64,000 bases of DNA from Catenuloplanes indicus. Lineage in GTDB: Bacteria; Actinomycetota; Actinomycetes; Mycobacteriales; Micromonosporaceae. The translations under genes and the position numbers were made by a program. Positions within the stretch are counted from its first letter, which is position 1, and every line of letters begins with the position of its first letter. The notes beneath the pieces were generated by a model. The model did not search any database. It was not told the DNA's origin and saw nothing but the letters and a program-made list of their open reading frames with translations. The stretch spans positions 3,658,001 through 3,722,000 of the forward strand of contig NZ_JAUSUZ010000001.1 of NCBI RefSeq assembly GCF_030813715.1, written 5' to 3'. Below, in pieces: positions 16,267 to 24,750 of this stretch.

Positions 16267-17208
16267 ATGGCACGCATTCAACCGGAGTACGGCGTCCCGG
16301 ACCTGTCCGGGAAACGCGCGGTCGTGACCGGAGCCAGCGACGGTGTCGGCCGGGAGATCGCCACCCGGCTGGGCGCCGCCGGCGCCGAGGTCGTCATGCC
16401 GGTCCGCAACCGGGTCAAGGGTGAGGCCGCGATCGCGCGGATCCGGCAGAAGCATCCGGGGGCGACGCTGTCGCTGCGCGACCTGGACCTGTCGTCGCTC
16501 GCGTCGGTCGCGGCGCTCGGTGCCGCGCTGCACGCGGAGGACCGGCCGATCCACATTCTGATCAACAACGCCGGGGTGATGATGCCGCCGCGGCGGAAGA
16601 GTACGGCGGACGGCTTCGAGTTGCAGTTCGGCAGCAACCACCTGGGGCACTTCGCGCTGGTCGGGCACCTGCTGCCGCTGTTGCGCGCGGGCCGGGCCCG
16701 GGTCACCTCGCAGCTCAGCGTGTCGACCGTCGCGGGCCGCATCAACTGGGACGACCTGAACTGGAAGCGTTCGTACCGGGCCATGGGCGCGTACGGTCAG
16801 TCAAAAATCGCGCTCGGGCTGTTCGCGCTGGAGCTGGACCGGCGTAGCCAGGCCGGCGGCTGGGGCGTCACCAGCAACGTCTCGCACCCGGGTATCAGCC
16901 CGACGAACCTGATGCGGGCGCGTCCGGAGATCGGCCGGCTCCGGGAGGCCCCGCAACAACGGGGGATCCGCGCGCTCTCGCGCCGCGGCATTCTGGTCGG
17001 CACCCCCGGCACGGCAGCACTGCCCGCGCTGATGGCCGCCACCGCCCCGGACGCCGGGGGTGGCCGGTTCTACGGTCCGAGCGGCCCCGGCGGCCTGGGC
17101 GGCGCGCCCGCCGAGCGGCGGCTCTACCGCCCGCTGCGCCCGGTGGACGACGCGGGGAAGATCTGGCAGGTCTCCCAGGACCTCACTCACGTCTCCATCC
17201 CGGCCTGA
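16267..17208 (+). CDS. Short-chain dehydrogenase/reductase (SDR family)
   Basis: A protein of 313 residues with a Rossmann fold. The cofactor motif is [14 protein letters not shown] (TGxxxGxG), followed by [14 protein letters not shown] (NNAG), SVSTVAG with the catalytic Ser, and AYGQSK with the YxxxK pair. Arg in the second beta strand (MPVRNRVKG) suggests NADP(H). It resembles retinol-dehydrogenase/WW-oxidoreductase-like SDRs. The ATG has AGGGAG nine bases upstream. A 30-residue membrane peptide gene follows nine bases downstream and may be co-transcribed. The substrate is unknown. Confidence 0.9.
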   Translation: MARIQPEYGVPDLSGKRAVVTGASDGVGREIATRLGAAGAEVVMPVRNRVKGEAAIARIRQKHPGATLSLRDLDLSSLASVAALGAALHAEDRPIHILINNAGVMMPPRRKSTADGFELQFGSNHLGHFALVGHLLPLLRAGRARVTSQLSVSTVAGRINWDDLNWKRSYRAMGAYGQSKIALGLFALELDRRSQAGGWGVTSNVSHPGISPTNLMRARPEIGRLREAPQQRGIRALSRRGILVGTPGTAALPALMAATAPDAGGGRFYGPSGPGGLGGAPAERRLYRPLRPVDDAGKIWQVSQDLTHVSIPA

Positions 17209-17217
17209 GGAGAACAG

Positions 17218-17310
17218 ATGATCATCGCAGCGGTGGTCGCCGGGATAGCGGCGGCAGCGGCCTGGTTCAGGAAGCGGCGCACACGCCAGGAGCGGGAGCC
17301 GGGCGCCTGA
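17218..17310 (+). CDS. Small membrane peptide, 30 residues
   Basis: An ATG preceded by GAGGAGAACAG opens a frame MIIAAVVAGIAAAAAWFRKR followed by a charged tail RTRQERE and a TGA. It is a single hydrophobic helix with a basic cytoplasmic end, a layout common in genuine small membrane proteins. It begins nine bases after the SDR stop, and the ribosome site overlaps that stop. No homologue is recognised. The good ribosome site and spacing make expression plausible. Confidence 0.5.
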   Translation: MIIAAVVAGIAAAAAWFRKRRTRQEREPGA

Positions 17311-17314
17311 CCAA

Positions 17315-17746
17315 TTACAGGTAGCGGCCGGGCTCCGCGAACGCGGGCCCCGCCTCTATCGCGTGCCGGCCGGTGGGGTCGATCTCCATGATGGCGCGGC
17401 GGGCCTCCGCGTGCCGGCCGCGCGCGTAATGCAGGCCGACCAGCAGGTAGAACGCGAGCTTGTCGCCGGCCAGCGCGCGACGGCGCAGCGCGGCGGCCCG
17501 GCCCTTGCGGTAGAGCAGCCGGTTCAGCCGGCGGCGCGCGTGCTCGTCGGTGCGGCTCATCTGCTCCAGTTCGGCCAGCCGGCCGGCCCGGCCGAGCAGG
17601 TCGACGTGCCACAGATGTGCCTCGTGCCGGTCGAGGTCGTCGCTGAAACACTCGCCGAACGGCCCGACCAGCGCGATCGCCGCGTCGAAGTCACCCCGGT
17701 CCTCCGCAACCCGTGCCGCTGCCGCATCGAACCGCGCCGTCTCCAC
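17315..17746 (-). CDS. TPR-like protein of unknown function
   Basis: A protein of 143 residues, entirely helical in character, with paired helices resembling tetratricopeptide repeats: ARVAEDRGDFDAAIALVGPF near the start and LLVGLHYARGRHAEARRAIM near the end. Such repeats bind protein partners. The GTG start is weakly supported. It converges with the small membrane peptide gene, four bases away, and is divergent from a decayed membrane-protein gene. Specific function is unknown. Confidence 0.6.
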   Translation of the reverse strand: METARFDAAAARVAEDRGDFDAAIALVGPFGECFSDDLDRHEAHLWHVDLLGRAGRLAELEQMSRTDEHARRRLNRLLYRKGRAAALRRRALAGDKLAFYLLVGLHYARGRHAEARRAIMEIDPTGRHAIEAGPAFAEPGRYL

Positions 17747-17813
17747 GGCGACATTATGACGATCTTCTAATTCGTGATCGTCGGCGACACGCTCGGCGCG
17801 TCGCTACGGCGCG

Positions 17814-18271
17814 GTGTCGAAAACGGCCCGCACGGCCGTACCGATCCGGCGCTGGATCGGGTCGGGCACGTTCTTCCTGCGGATACGCCAGCAGGCACAG
17901 TTCGCCACCGGCATCGTGCGCACCGGGGCCGCGGTCCAGTTCGTCACCGGCCTCGCCCTGGCGGGCGTCCGCCACGCCGCCGATCTGGACGTCAACTACG
18001 CCAGGGTGCTCATCAAGCTGGGCATCGGTCTCGCGGTCCTGATCTCCGCCGTGGCCGCCACGCGACGCACGCCGACGTCAAACCCTTGTTCCACACCGCC
18101 GGCGGCCTGGCCACCGGCAACGTCCTGATCGCCACGCTCTGGCAGCAGGCCCGCACCCCGGGCACCGCGCCGGCGGTGCGCCGCTACCGCCCCGACGTGT
18201 TCATCACGCGCTCGATCCGCCGCGGCTTCGGCGAGTCGTGCCCGATCCGGCCGGCCGAGGTGGAGACCTGA
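17814..18271 (+). pseudogene. Frameshifted small integral membrane protein
   Basis: One frame encodes FATGIVRTGAAVQFVTGLAL and then KLGIGLAVLISAVAATR, two membrane helices. Near 18066 the sensible reading continues in another frame as HADVKPLFHTAGGLATGNV, a third hydrophobic stretch, then a charged tail to TGA. The two parts join naturally if one base is restored. The start is uncertain: an in-frame stop at 17775 limits the N-terminus. A sequencing error is the alternative to true decay. The family is a small actinobacterial membrane protein without assigned function. Confidence 0.5.
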
Positions 18272-18478
18272 CGTATCGATACGTTGCCGCCGCTCCGAGC
18301 GGCGGTCGATCGAGCGGCCGCCGATCGTTCACTGGCCGGCCGGGACACCGGCGCCGCTGCCGGCCGATTCCCAGCCCGGGCAGCCGGAAGCCCCGCAAAG
18401 TTACCCGGTTCCGGGAGAACACCCGGGCGCTCGGCGCCGAGGCGGCCCGGAGCGCAACCGGAAGACGTATTCTGAAAT

Positions 18479-18501
18479 GAATTCACGGATAAGGTGAATT
18501 C
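18479..18501. promoter_or_regulatory. Inverted repeat in an AT-rich promoter region
   Basis: GAATTCAC-GGATAAG-GTGAATTC has perfect 8-bp arms in a distinctly AT-rich patch (about 18466-18565) inside a 394-base gap without genes (18272-18665). It lies 165 bases upstream of the secreted-protein start. It is a candidate operator or activator site for that gene. The rest of the gap shows nothing recognisable. Confidence 0.45.
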
Positions 18502-18665
18502 GATTATTAGATAGCCGGCCACAGGCTCAGTCAATAGCTTCGCTTGCCATCCGACATTGCGATTAATTGAGGTTACGGAACTGCGGCACGGGTATTGAGA
18601 CGGTGCGGCCGCAAGCGCAACAAATCCCCCGGAAACGTTCTTCGATCGCAGTGGAGGAAAACAGA

Positions 18666-18965
18666 ATGCGTCGTATCTCCAAGGTTGTCGCCGGTTTCGC
18701 CCTCGCCGGTGCGGCGACGTTCGGTGGGCTCACCATCGCCGGCCCGGCCGCCGCGGGCAGCGGCACCCTGGTGGACGTCACGGTGGAGAACGTGCTGACC
18801 GGCAACGAGGTCACCGTCCTGCAGAACGTGGCCGTGCCGGTCGCGGCGACGATCTGCGGCCTGGACGTGAACGTGCTGTCGAACGTGCTGAACAACACCG
18901 ACGTGACCGAGTGCAAGGCGCTCAGCGTCGCCGGCCAGAAGGTCGGCTGGGTCAAGAAGCACTGA
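18666..18965 (+). CDS. Small secreted chaplin/rodlin-like protein
   Basis: A protein of 99 residues. The signal peptide is MRRISKVVAGFALAGAATFG up to about Ala30 (cleavage near PAAAGS). The mature part is rich in Val, Asn and Leu: NVLTGNEVTVLQNVAVPV, then CGLDVNVLSNVLNNTDVTEC. Two Cys 23 residues apart and the GN..V...V.VPV....CG..VNV pattern recall the chaplin domain of Streptomyces, a surface amyloid coating aerial hyphae, though the match is loose and rodlins are an alternative. GGAGG lies nine bases before the ATG. A strong terminator follows, so the gene is monocistronic. Confidence 0.6.
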   Translation: MRRISKVVAGFALAGAATFGGLTIAGPAAAGSGTLVDVTVENVLTGNEVTVLQNVAVPVAATICGLDVNVLSNVLNNTDVTECKALSVAGQKVGWVKKH

Positions 18966-18991
18966 GGCATCTCTTCCCCCAGTAAAACAGG

Positions 18992-19021
18992 GCCCGGCCA
19001 CCTCGCCCAGGGTGGCCGGGC
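18992..19021 (+). terminator. Terminator after the secreted-protein gene
   Basis: An 11-bp perfect stem (GCCCGGCCACC with GGTGGCCGGGC) and an 8-base loop, 26 bases after the stop codon, preceded by an A-run. Confidence 0.8.
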
Positions 19022-19159
19022 TCTGCCCCGCCGACGGAAGGAAAAGCGACGGGCGATTCTTTCGCGACCGACGCCGCAATGAGATGCCGAAGTCACCGCC
19101 GGCCACAGCGGAATGCGCGCCGGCCCGTGACGACCCGGCCGAGGTGGCGGCCGGGCAGG

Positions 19160-19528
19160 TCACTCCGCGGGCGACGCGATGCGCCGGTGTGCGGCGACCT
19201 CGGCCATGTGCGTCTCCGCCCATTCCCGCAGCACGGCCAGCGGAGCGTCGAGCGACAGACCGAGCGGGGTGAGCCGGTAGTGGACGCGCGGCGGGATAAC
19301 CGGCTCGACACGACGCATGACCAGGCCGTCACCGGCCAGTGTGCGCAATGTCTGGGCGAGCATCTTGTGCGAGACGCCGGGCATGCGGCGTTCCAGCTCC
19401 GCGAAACCGAGCTCGCCGGGGTGTGCCTCGGCCAGCACCTTGACGGCCATCGCCACCCACTTGCCGCCGACCCGGTCCAGCAGCAGGCGGGTCGGGCAGG
19501 CGGGATCGAAGATGTCGCCGCGCGTCAC
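19160..19528 (-). CDS. HxlR-family transcriptional regulator
   Basis: A protein of 122 residues with the HxlR winged helix: PTRLLLDRVGGKWVAMAVKVL at the front, then ELERRMPGVSHKMLAQTLRTLAGDGLV (recognition helix) and VHYRLTPLGLSL (wing). A Cys at residue 10 (FDPACPTR) is in the position of the redox or aldehyde-sensing Cys of several HxlR proteins. The GTG start has GGAGG five bases upstream. It is divergent from an alpha/beta-hydrolase gene across an unusually strong 25-bp inverted repeat, so it most likely controls that gene and itself. Confidence 0.88.
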   Translation of the reverse strand: MTRGDIFDPACPTRLLLDRVGGKWVAMAVKVLAEAHPGELGFAELERRMPGVSHKMLAQTLRTLAGDGLVMRRVEPVIPPRVHYRLTPLGLSLDAPLAVLREWAETHMAEVAAHRRIASPAE

Positions 19529-19543
19529 CGGAGCCTCCAGGCC

Positions 19544-19592
19544 GTGGGGTAACCGTTGGTTACCCCACGCTAGCACCGCACCTCGGGGTAAC
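19544..19592. promoter_or_regulatory. HxlR operator: 25-bp perfect inverted repeat plus a half site
   Basis: GTGGGGTAACC-GTT-GGTTACCCCAC (19544-19568) has perfect 11-bp arms. A third copy of the core, GGGGTAACC, occurs at 19585-19593. The sites lie between the divergent hxlR-like and hydrolase genes, starting 16 bases from the hxlR start codon. Binding by the adjacent HxlR protein is inferred from position. Confidence 0.75.
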
Positions 19593-19650
19593 CACCGCGC
19601 GGCAAGGTGCGTTCTTCCGGCGCCGCTGATCCGTTCCTACGGTTGCCGGC

Positions 19651-20484
19651 ATGGAGGAATTCCGGGTGCTGGCGAACGGCATCGAGATCAACGTGGCGAT
19701 CGCCGGGCGCGGGCCCGCGGCGCTGCTGCTGCACGGGTTCCCGCACACCTGGCGGGTGTGGCGGGACGTCATTCCGGCGCTGGCCCGCACGCACCGGGTG
19801 ATCGCGCCGGACCTGCGCGGGCTGGGCGGGACCACGCGCGCGGACTCCGGCTACGACGTGGCCACGATTGCCGCGGACGCGATCGCGCTGCTGGACGCGC
19901 TCGGCGAGCCGGTCGCGGACGTGGCCGGCATCGACCTCGGCACACCACCGGCTTTCCTGCTCGCCATGCGGCATCCCGCGCGGGTACGCCGGCTGGCCGT
20001 GATGGAGTCGCTGGCCGGCCCGCTGCCCGGCGCGGAGGCGTTCCTGGCCGGCGGCCCGCCCTGGTGGTTCGGCTTCCATGGCGTACCGGGGCTGGCCGAG
20101 CGTGCACTGGCCGGCAACGAGGCGGCCTACCTCGACTTCTTCCTGCGCTCGGGCACCCACTCCGGCGCGGGGGTGGCTCCGGAGGTGCGAGACGCGTTCA
20201 TCAGCGCCTACACCGGGGAGGAGTCGCTGCGCTGCGCGTTCGCGCACTACCGGGCGCTCGGCGTGAGCGGCGCGCAGATCGCGGACGAGGCCGCGGCCAG
20301 GCGGCTGGTCGTGCCGGCCCTGGCGATCGGCGCGCGGCCGGTCGGCGACGCGCTGCACCGCCAGCTCGCTCCGATCGCGGACACGCTGACCGGTCACGTC
20401 ATCCCGGACTGCGGGCACATCATCCCGCTGGACCGGCCACGGGAGTTGCTCGCGCTGCTGGAACCGTTCTTCTCCGGCGCCTGA
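19651..20484 (+). CDS. Alpha/beta-hydrolase, epoxide-hydrolase/haloalkane-dehalogenase-like
   Basis: A protein of 277 residues. LLLHGFPHTWRVWRDVIPAL is the typical HGFP start. The nucleophile elbow reads AGIDLGTPPA, with Asp rather than Ser, as in epoxide hydrolases and dehalogenases. The catalytic His is in CGHIIPLDRP. Cytoplasmic, no signal peptide. The ATG lacks a strong ribosome site. The divergent HxlR regulator and its operator probably control it in response to an electrophile. Substrate is unknown. Confidence 0.85.
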   Translation: MEEFRVLANGIEINVAIAGRGPAALLLHGFPHTWRVWRDVIPALARTHRVIAPDLRGLGGTTRADSGYDVATIAADAIALLDALGEPVADVAGIDLGTPPAFLLAMRHPARVRRLAVMESLAGPLPGAEAFLAGGPPWWFGFHGVPGLAERALAGNEAAYLDFFLRSGTHSGAGVAPEVRDAFISAYTGEESLRCAFAHYRALGVSGAQIADEAAARRLVVPALAIGARPVGDALHRQLAPIADTLTGHVIPDCGHIIPLDRPRELLALLEPFFSGA

Positions 20485-20521
20485 CCGGTGTCCTACGGCC
20501 CGCGGAGGTGCCACGCGTGCC

Positions 20522-21124
20522 CTACAGCGCGCGCAGGCCGACGAGCACGCGGCGGAGGATCTTCTCGGTGGGTGCGGTGGTGGGCGGCTCCCAGGCCGTG
20601 ACCAGGCCGGCGGTGACCAGGTCGCCGAGGAGGACGCGGGTGGTGCCGAGCGGGAGGCCGGCGTGGGCGGCGGCCTCGGCGACGGAGTGCGGGCTGTGGC
20701 AGAGGCGGAGGATCTCGCGCTGCTCCGGCGGGAGCGCGCGGCCGCTGCGCGCGCCCTTGCCGGTAGTGATCATGAGGGTGACCAGGTCGAGGTCGCCGGT
20801 GGCGCGGGTACGACCGCGAGTGACCGCGTACGGACGCACCACCGGCCCGGCCGCGTCGTCATACCAGGCCTCCTCCGCGGCCGAGGCCGGCCCCGCAGCC
20901 GGCGCGGCGCGCGAAACCGCGCCCGCCGGCGGCGAGGCCGCATCCGCGGGCGACGCCGCGCCCGCACCCGAAGTCAGGCCCGCGGCCCCAGCCGTGGCCA
21001 CAGGCCCAGCCATCCTCGCGGGCGAAGCCATGGCCGCCGGCGAAGCCGCACCCGCACGCGACGCCGAGCCCCGCACCGCTCCCGAGGCCGGAGCTGAGGC
21101 GGCAGCCGGCCTATAGGGCGGCAT
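20522..21124 (-). CDS. DUF742-family protein
   Basis: A protein of 200 residues. The first half is Ala/Gly/Pro/Ser-rich and low complexity. The second half is the DUF742 domain: VRPYAVTRGRT, then LDLVTLMITT, and LPPEQREILRLCHSPHSVAEAAAHAGLPLGTTRVLLGDLV, a winged-helix-like fold. In Streptomyces conservons DUF742 proteins act with a membrane histidine kinase, a Roadblock protein and a small GTPase. Here the kinase is directly upstream, overlapping by 14 bases, but Roadblock and GTPase genes are absent. GAGG lies six bases before the chosen ATG; a GTG about ten codons upstream is less likely. Confidence 0.8.
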   Translation of the reverse strand: MPPYRPAAASAPASGAVRGSASRAGAASPAAMASPARMAGPVATAGAAGLTSGAGAASPADAASPPAGAVSRAAPAAGPASAAEEAWYDDAAGPVVRPYAVTRGRTRATGDLDLVTLMITTGKGARSGRALPPEQREILRLCHSPHSVAEAAAHAGLPLGTTRVLLGDLVTAGLVTAWEPPTTAPTEKILRRVLVGLRAL

Positions 21125-22262
21125 CTGCGCCTCGACGCAACCCCGCGCGCGCACCCGGAACGGCGACGGTCCCACCGGCCGGGCCGCCGGCAGGACCGCC
21201 GCGGGCGGGCACGGCGGCGGCCGGGGCCGCCGCCAGCAGATCCGCCGGAATCAGGACCGTGGCCGTGCTCCCCTGTGCGCCGGTCTGCAGCGTGACCGTG
21301 ATCCCTCGCCGCTGCGCCAGCCGTGCCGCGACATGCAGCCCGTGCCCCCGCTGCTGCTCACTGGCGGTAGCCGGCGCACGCAGCAGCTCGTTCGCCGCCG
21401 AAAGCGCGGCCGCGTCCATGGCCGGTCCCAGATCCCGCACCGAGATCAGCACTTCGCCGCGCATCGGCGTGCAGACCACCCGCACCTGCTGCCCGGGCGC
21501 CGCGGCCAGCGCGTTGTCGATCAGCTCGGCCAGCAGGTGGGTGACGTCGATCAGTGCACGGCCGAGCAGCACCGGCCCGCTGACCGGGGCCACGTCCACC
21601 CGGTGATAGTCGGTCGCCTCGGCCGCGGCCGCGCGCAGCACGTCCAGCATCGGCACCGGCTGGCGCCAGCGACGGGCCGGTGTGCTGCCGGAGAGCGTCA
21701 GGTGTTTCTCCACGTTGCGGCGCATGCGGGCGGCGAGGTGGTCGATGGTGAACAGCCGGGCCAGCTCGTCCGGGTCGGTCTGCCGGCTCTCCACCTCGTC
21801 CAGCATGGTCAGTTGCCGGTGCAGCAGCGTCTGGTTGTCCCGGCCGACGCGCAGCGCGAGCTGCTGCGCGTCCCGGCTGATCGTCTCCGCGGTGACCGCG
21901 TCGACCGCGTGGCAGGCGAGCGCGTGCAGTGCCTCGCCGAGCCGCGCGAACGGCCCGCCGTGCGGTGCCGGCAGCGTGGTCGCGGGGTCGACGGGTTCAC
22001 CGGCGCGGATCCGGCGGGTGAGGTCGGGCACGCGTACCGCGGCGAGGTCCTCGGCGTAGGCCGCGGCCACCCGGACCTGGCGGGCGAGCCAGATCACGAC
22101 CGCGCTGGCGATCAGCACGAGCACGCCGAGGACGGCCGCGAACACGATCTGGGGGGAGAACGGGGTCTCAGCGGCGCCGGCACGGGCGACCGCGTTGCCG
22201 GCGGCGTACGCGATCAGCCCGGCACCGGCCGGGATGAGGATGATCAGGGCGGGCTTCGTCAT
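21111..22262 (-). CDS. Membrane sensor histidine kinase of the conservon (nitrate-sensor-like) type
   Basis: A protein of 383 residues with two membrane helices (about 5-27 and 40-63), then a helical linker and kinase module. FTIDHLAARMRRNVEKHLTLSG (about 188-208) is the H-box in the form seen in conservon kinases. LLAELIDNALAAAPGQQV is the N-box, VRDLGPAM the G1-like box and QQRGHGLHVAARLAQRRG the G2 box of the ATPase. The C-terminus is Ala/Gly/Pro-rich. The ATG overlaps the LuxR-gene stop by four bases and the end overlaps the DUF742 gene, so the three are one transcript. Confidence 0.8.
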   Translation of the reverse strand: MTKPALIILIPAGAGLIAYAAGNAVARAGAAETPFSPQIVFAAVLGVLVLIASAVVIWLARQVRVAAAYAEDLAAVRVPDLTRRIRAGEPVDPATTLPAPHGGPFARLGEALHALACHAVDAVTAETISRDAQQLALRVGRDNQTLLHRQLTMLDEVESRQTDPDELARLFTIDHLAARMRRNVEKHLTLSGSTPARRWRQPVPMLDVLRAAAAEATDYHRVDVAPVSGPVLLGRALIDVTHLLAELIDNALAAAPGQQVRVVCTPMRGEVLISVRDLGPAMDAAALSAANELLRAPATASEQQRGHGLHVAARLAQRRGITVTLQTGAQGSTATVLIPADLLAAAPAAAVPARGGPAGGPAGGTVAVPGARAGLRRGADAAL

Positions 22263-24742
22263 TCCGGCGCCTTTCGGGAGGCCGTGGCGCGCAGGCGGGC
22301 GAGCAGCTCCGCGCGGTTGGGCGCGCCGAGCCGGGCGCGCATGCGGGCCACGTGGTGCTCGACGGTCTTGGGCGTGATGAACAGCCGGTCGCCGATCTCC
22401 TTGTAGGTGAGCCCGGCCAGCAGCAGTTCCGCCACTTCCTGCTCGCGCGCGGAGAGCTGACCGGTCGGCGTCGGCTCGGATGCGCTGTCGGTGCGCGGGC
22501 CCGGCTGGCGGCCCTGCAGCAGGCGTGCGGTGTCGAGCAGCGTGACCATGGCACGCCGGTCCGCGGTGCGGGCGGCGGCCTGGCCGGCGAGCCGGGCCGC
22601 ATCCCAGGCCAGGCCGGTGCGGGCCAGGTCGCGGGCGTGCGCGACGACCTCGTCCGGGTCGATGTCGCCGGTCAGCAGCCGGCACCAGCTGCGCGCCGCG
22701 GCGGCGAGCACGGCGGTGTGCGCGGTGGCGTCCGCGTCCACGGCGAGCGCGTCCGCGTGCACGGTCGCGGTGCCGGCGTCCTCGCCGACCACGGCCGCCT
22801 GGAGCAGGTACCAGTGCAGCGTGGCGTGCCACAGCGCCGGCCGGCCGAGCCGATCCAGAAGATCAAGAGCCTGCCGCACCGGTACGTCGAGCGCCGCGCG
22901 CTCGCCGAGCCGTGCCCCCGCGACCGCGAGCTCGCCGAGCGGAAGCAGCGTGAGCAGGTCGACCGGGTGGCGCAGCACGGTCTCCCGGGCGGCGGCCCAG
23001 CCGCGGTGCATCTCCGGCAGGTCGCCGGTGCGCCGGGCCAGCCCGATCTGCAGCGCGGTGGCGAACAGCCCGTCGCGCAGCTGGATCGGTGCGCCACCGG
23101 TGGTGGCCGCGGTGAGCAGCTCGTGCGCCGCCGCGGTGTCACCGCGGAACATCCGGATCCAGCCGGCCAGCAGCCGATGCCGGCGGGCCATGAGTACCGA
23201 GCCCATGCCGGCCGTGACCGCGCGATCGAGCACGGCGTCGGCCGCGTCCAGCTCGCCGTCGTGGAGCGCGACCAGCGCGGCGAGCGCGGCCGGGCTGTCC
23301 GGCAGCAGCACCGCGGGTCCGGCCGGCTCGAGCAGCGCCGCGGCCTGCACCAGCGTGGCGAGCGCGGCCGCGGGCGTACCCTCGATGCTCTCCCGGATGC
23401 CGTCGGCCATCATCGCGGCCGCGTTTGTCAGCAGCGTGGGCGGCCCGTCCGCGGCGTCCGCACCGTCGATCGCGAAACTGCCGCCGGTGACCTGCGTGGC
23501 CAGTGCCGCGAACGACCGGGACGTGGGCGTGCGCGACCAGCGGTACCGCTCCGCGCTGTGCGCCAGCTGGCCGCGGTGCGCGAGCACGGCGGCCGCGACC
23601 GCGGCACCGGCGGCCCGGTCGTTCTCCGCGACCGGTCCGGTACCGGGCGCGCCGACCAGCCGGTCCGCGAGGCGCAGCGCGGTGTCCAGGTCGCCGCCGA
23701 GCGCGGTCGCGAGCGCGTGCCGGGCGCCGGTGGCCGCGCCACCGGCGGCGGCGGCCGCGAACAGCCGCGCCGCGATCTGCGGTGCCGCGACCAGCGCCTC
23801 CTCCGCACCCGCCTGGAACGCCGGGGCGAGCCCGCTGCCACCGATGCCGGCGTCGAGCAGTGAGCGGGCCACGGTGAGCGTGCCGTCGCCGCGGGCCAGT
23901 TGCAGCGCGGCGAGACGCTGCCACAGGTCCGCGCGGTGCGCGACCGGGCCGAGCGCGGTGACCGCCTGCCGGGCGGCCGGGACGAGCGTGTCGTCCAGCG
24001 CGAGCAGGCCGGTGGCGCGCGCGGCCTCCAGCAGCTCGTCGATCCGGGCCGGGTCCCGGCCGAGCAGCTCGGCGAGCACGCCGATCGGCAGCGCGCCACC
24101 GGCCGCGGTGGCCAGCAGCAGCCGGCGTACGTCCGGGTCGAGATGGTCGAGGTCGGCGCGGAACTGGAGCAGCGACGTGTCGGTCAGCTCCGGCCCGGCC
24201 GCGAGCACCGCGGTGATCCGGTGTGCGATGCCCGGCACGCCGCCGCTGAGCCGGTGCACCCGGCCGGCCAGGTCACCGGCGGGCGCACCGCCGGTCCAGG
24301 CGTGCACGGCGCGCGCGGTCTGGTCCGGCGTGAACGGGCCGAGCAGCACCGGCGGGCGTTCCCGGCGCAGCACGGTCAGCAGCGACGTCAGGCCGGCCGG
24401 GCGCGGCCAGGGACGGTAGGCGAGCACGAGCCGGCGGCGGCCGGCGGTCAGCGGGTGCAGCGCGGCCAGACGGCCCTCGTCGAGCAGGTGGGCGTCGTCG
24501 ATCATCAGCACCGCATCGTCGTCCGCGCCGTCCAGCGGGTCGGTCCAGGCGTCGATCACCGGTACGTCGTGCTCCCGCAGCAGACCGGCCAGGTAGGACA
24601 GCAGCGCGGTCTTGCCGTACCCGCCGGGCGCCTGAAGGCTGAGGCGCAGCGGGCCGGCCGGCCCGGCCGCGAGGTCGTCGCAGAGTCGCGCGACCTGCTC
24701 GTCGAGCACCAGCCAGGACGGTGTCATGGTGCGGATCGTCAC
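22259..24742 (-). CDS. Large ATP-binding LuxR-family (LAL/MalT-like) regulator
   Basis: A protein of 827 residues. A P-loop ATPase lies at the N-terminus (LQAPGGYGKTALLSYLAGLL, about 32-52) with Walker B DDAVLMIDDAHLLDEG. The middle is a long helical, TPR-like array. The C-terminal LuxR helix-turn-helix is LSAREQEVAELLLAGLTYKEI followed by TPKTVEHHVARMRARLGA. Such regulators activate operons after ligand and ATP binding. The GTG start has GAGGAG four bases upstream. It lies eight bases after the Hsp70-like gene and is coupled to the kinase downstream, so it may sense membrane or protein stress and control the divergent dynamin operon; that link is inferred. Confidence 0.82.
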   Translation of the reverse strand: MTIRTMTPSWLVLDEQVARLCDDLAAGPAGPLRLSLQAPGGYGKTALLSYLAGLLREHDVPVIDAWTDPLDGADDDAVLMIDDAHLLDEGRLAALHPLTAGRRRLVLAYRPWPRPAGLTSLLTVLRRERPPVLLGPFTPDQTARAVHAWTGGAPAGDLAGRVHRLSGGVPGIAHRITAVLAAGPELTDTSLLQFRADLDHLDPDVRRLLLATAAGGALPIGVLAELLGRDPARIDELLEAARATGLLALDDTLVPAARQAVTALGPVAHRADLWQRLAALQLARGDGTLTVARSLLDAGIGGSGLAPAFQAGAEEALVAAPQIAARLFAAAAAGGAATGARHALATALGGDLDTALRLADRLVGAPGTGPVAENDRAAGAAVAAAVLAHRGQLAHSAERYRWSRTPTSRSFAALATQVTGGSFAIDGADAADGPPTLLTNAAAMMADGIRESIEGTPAAALATLVQAAALLEPAGPAVLLPDSPAALAALVALHDGELDAADAVLDRAVTAGMGSVLMARRHRLLAGWIRMFRGDTAAAHELLTAATTGGAPIQLRDGLFATALQIGLARRTGDLPEMHRGWAAARETVLRHPVDLLTLLPLGELAVAGARLGERAALDVPVRQALDLLDRLGRPALWHATLHWYLLQAAVVGEDAGTATVHADALAVDADATAHTAVLAAAARSWCRLLTGDIDPDEVVAHARDLARTGLAWDAARLAGQAAARTADRRAMVTLLDTARLLQGRQPGPRTDSASEPTPTGQLSAREQEVAELLLAGLTYKEIGDRLFITPKTVEHHVARMRARLGAPNRAELLARLRATASRKAPE

Positions 24743-24750
24743 CGTTCTCC

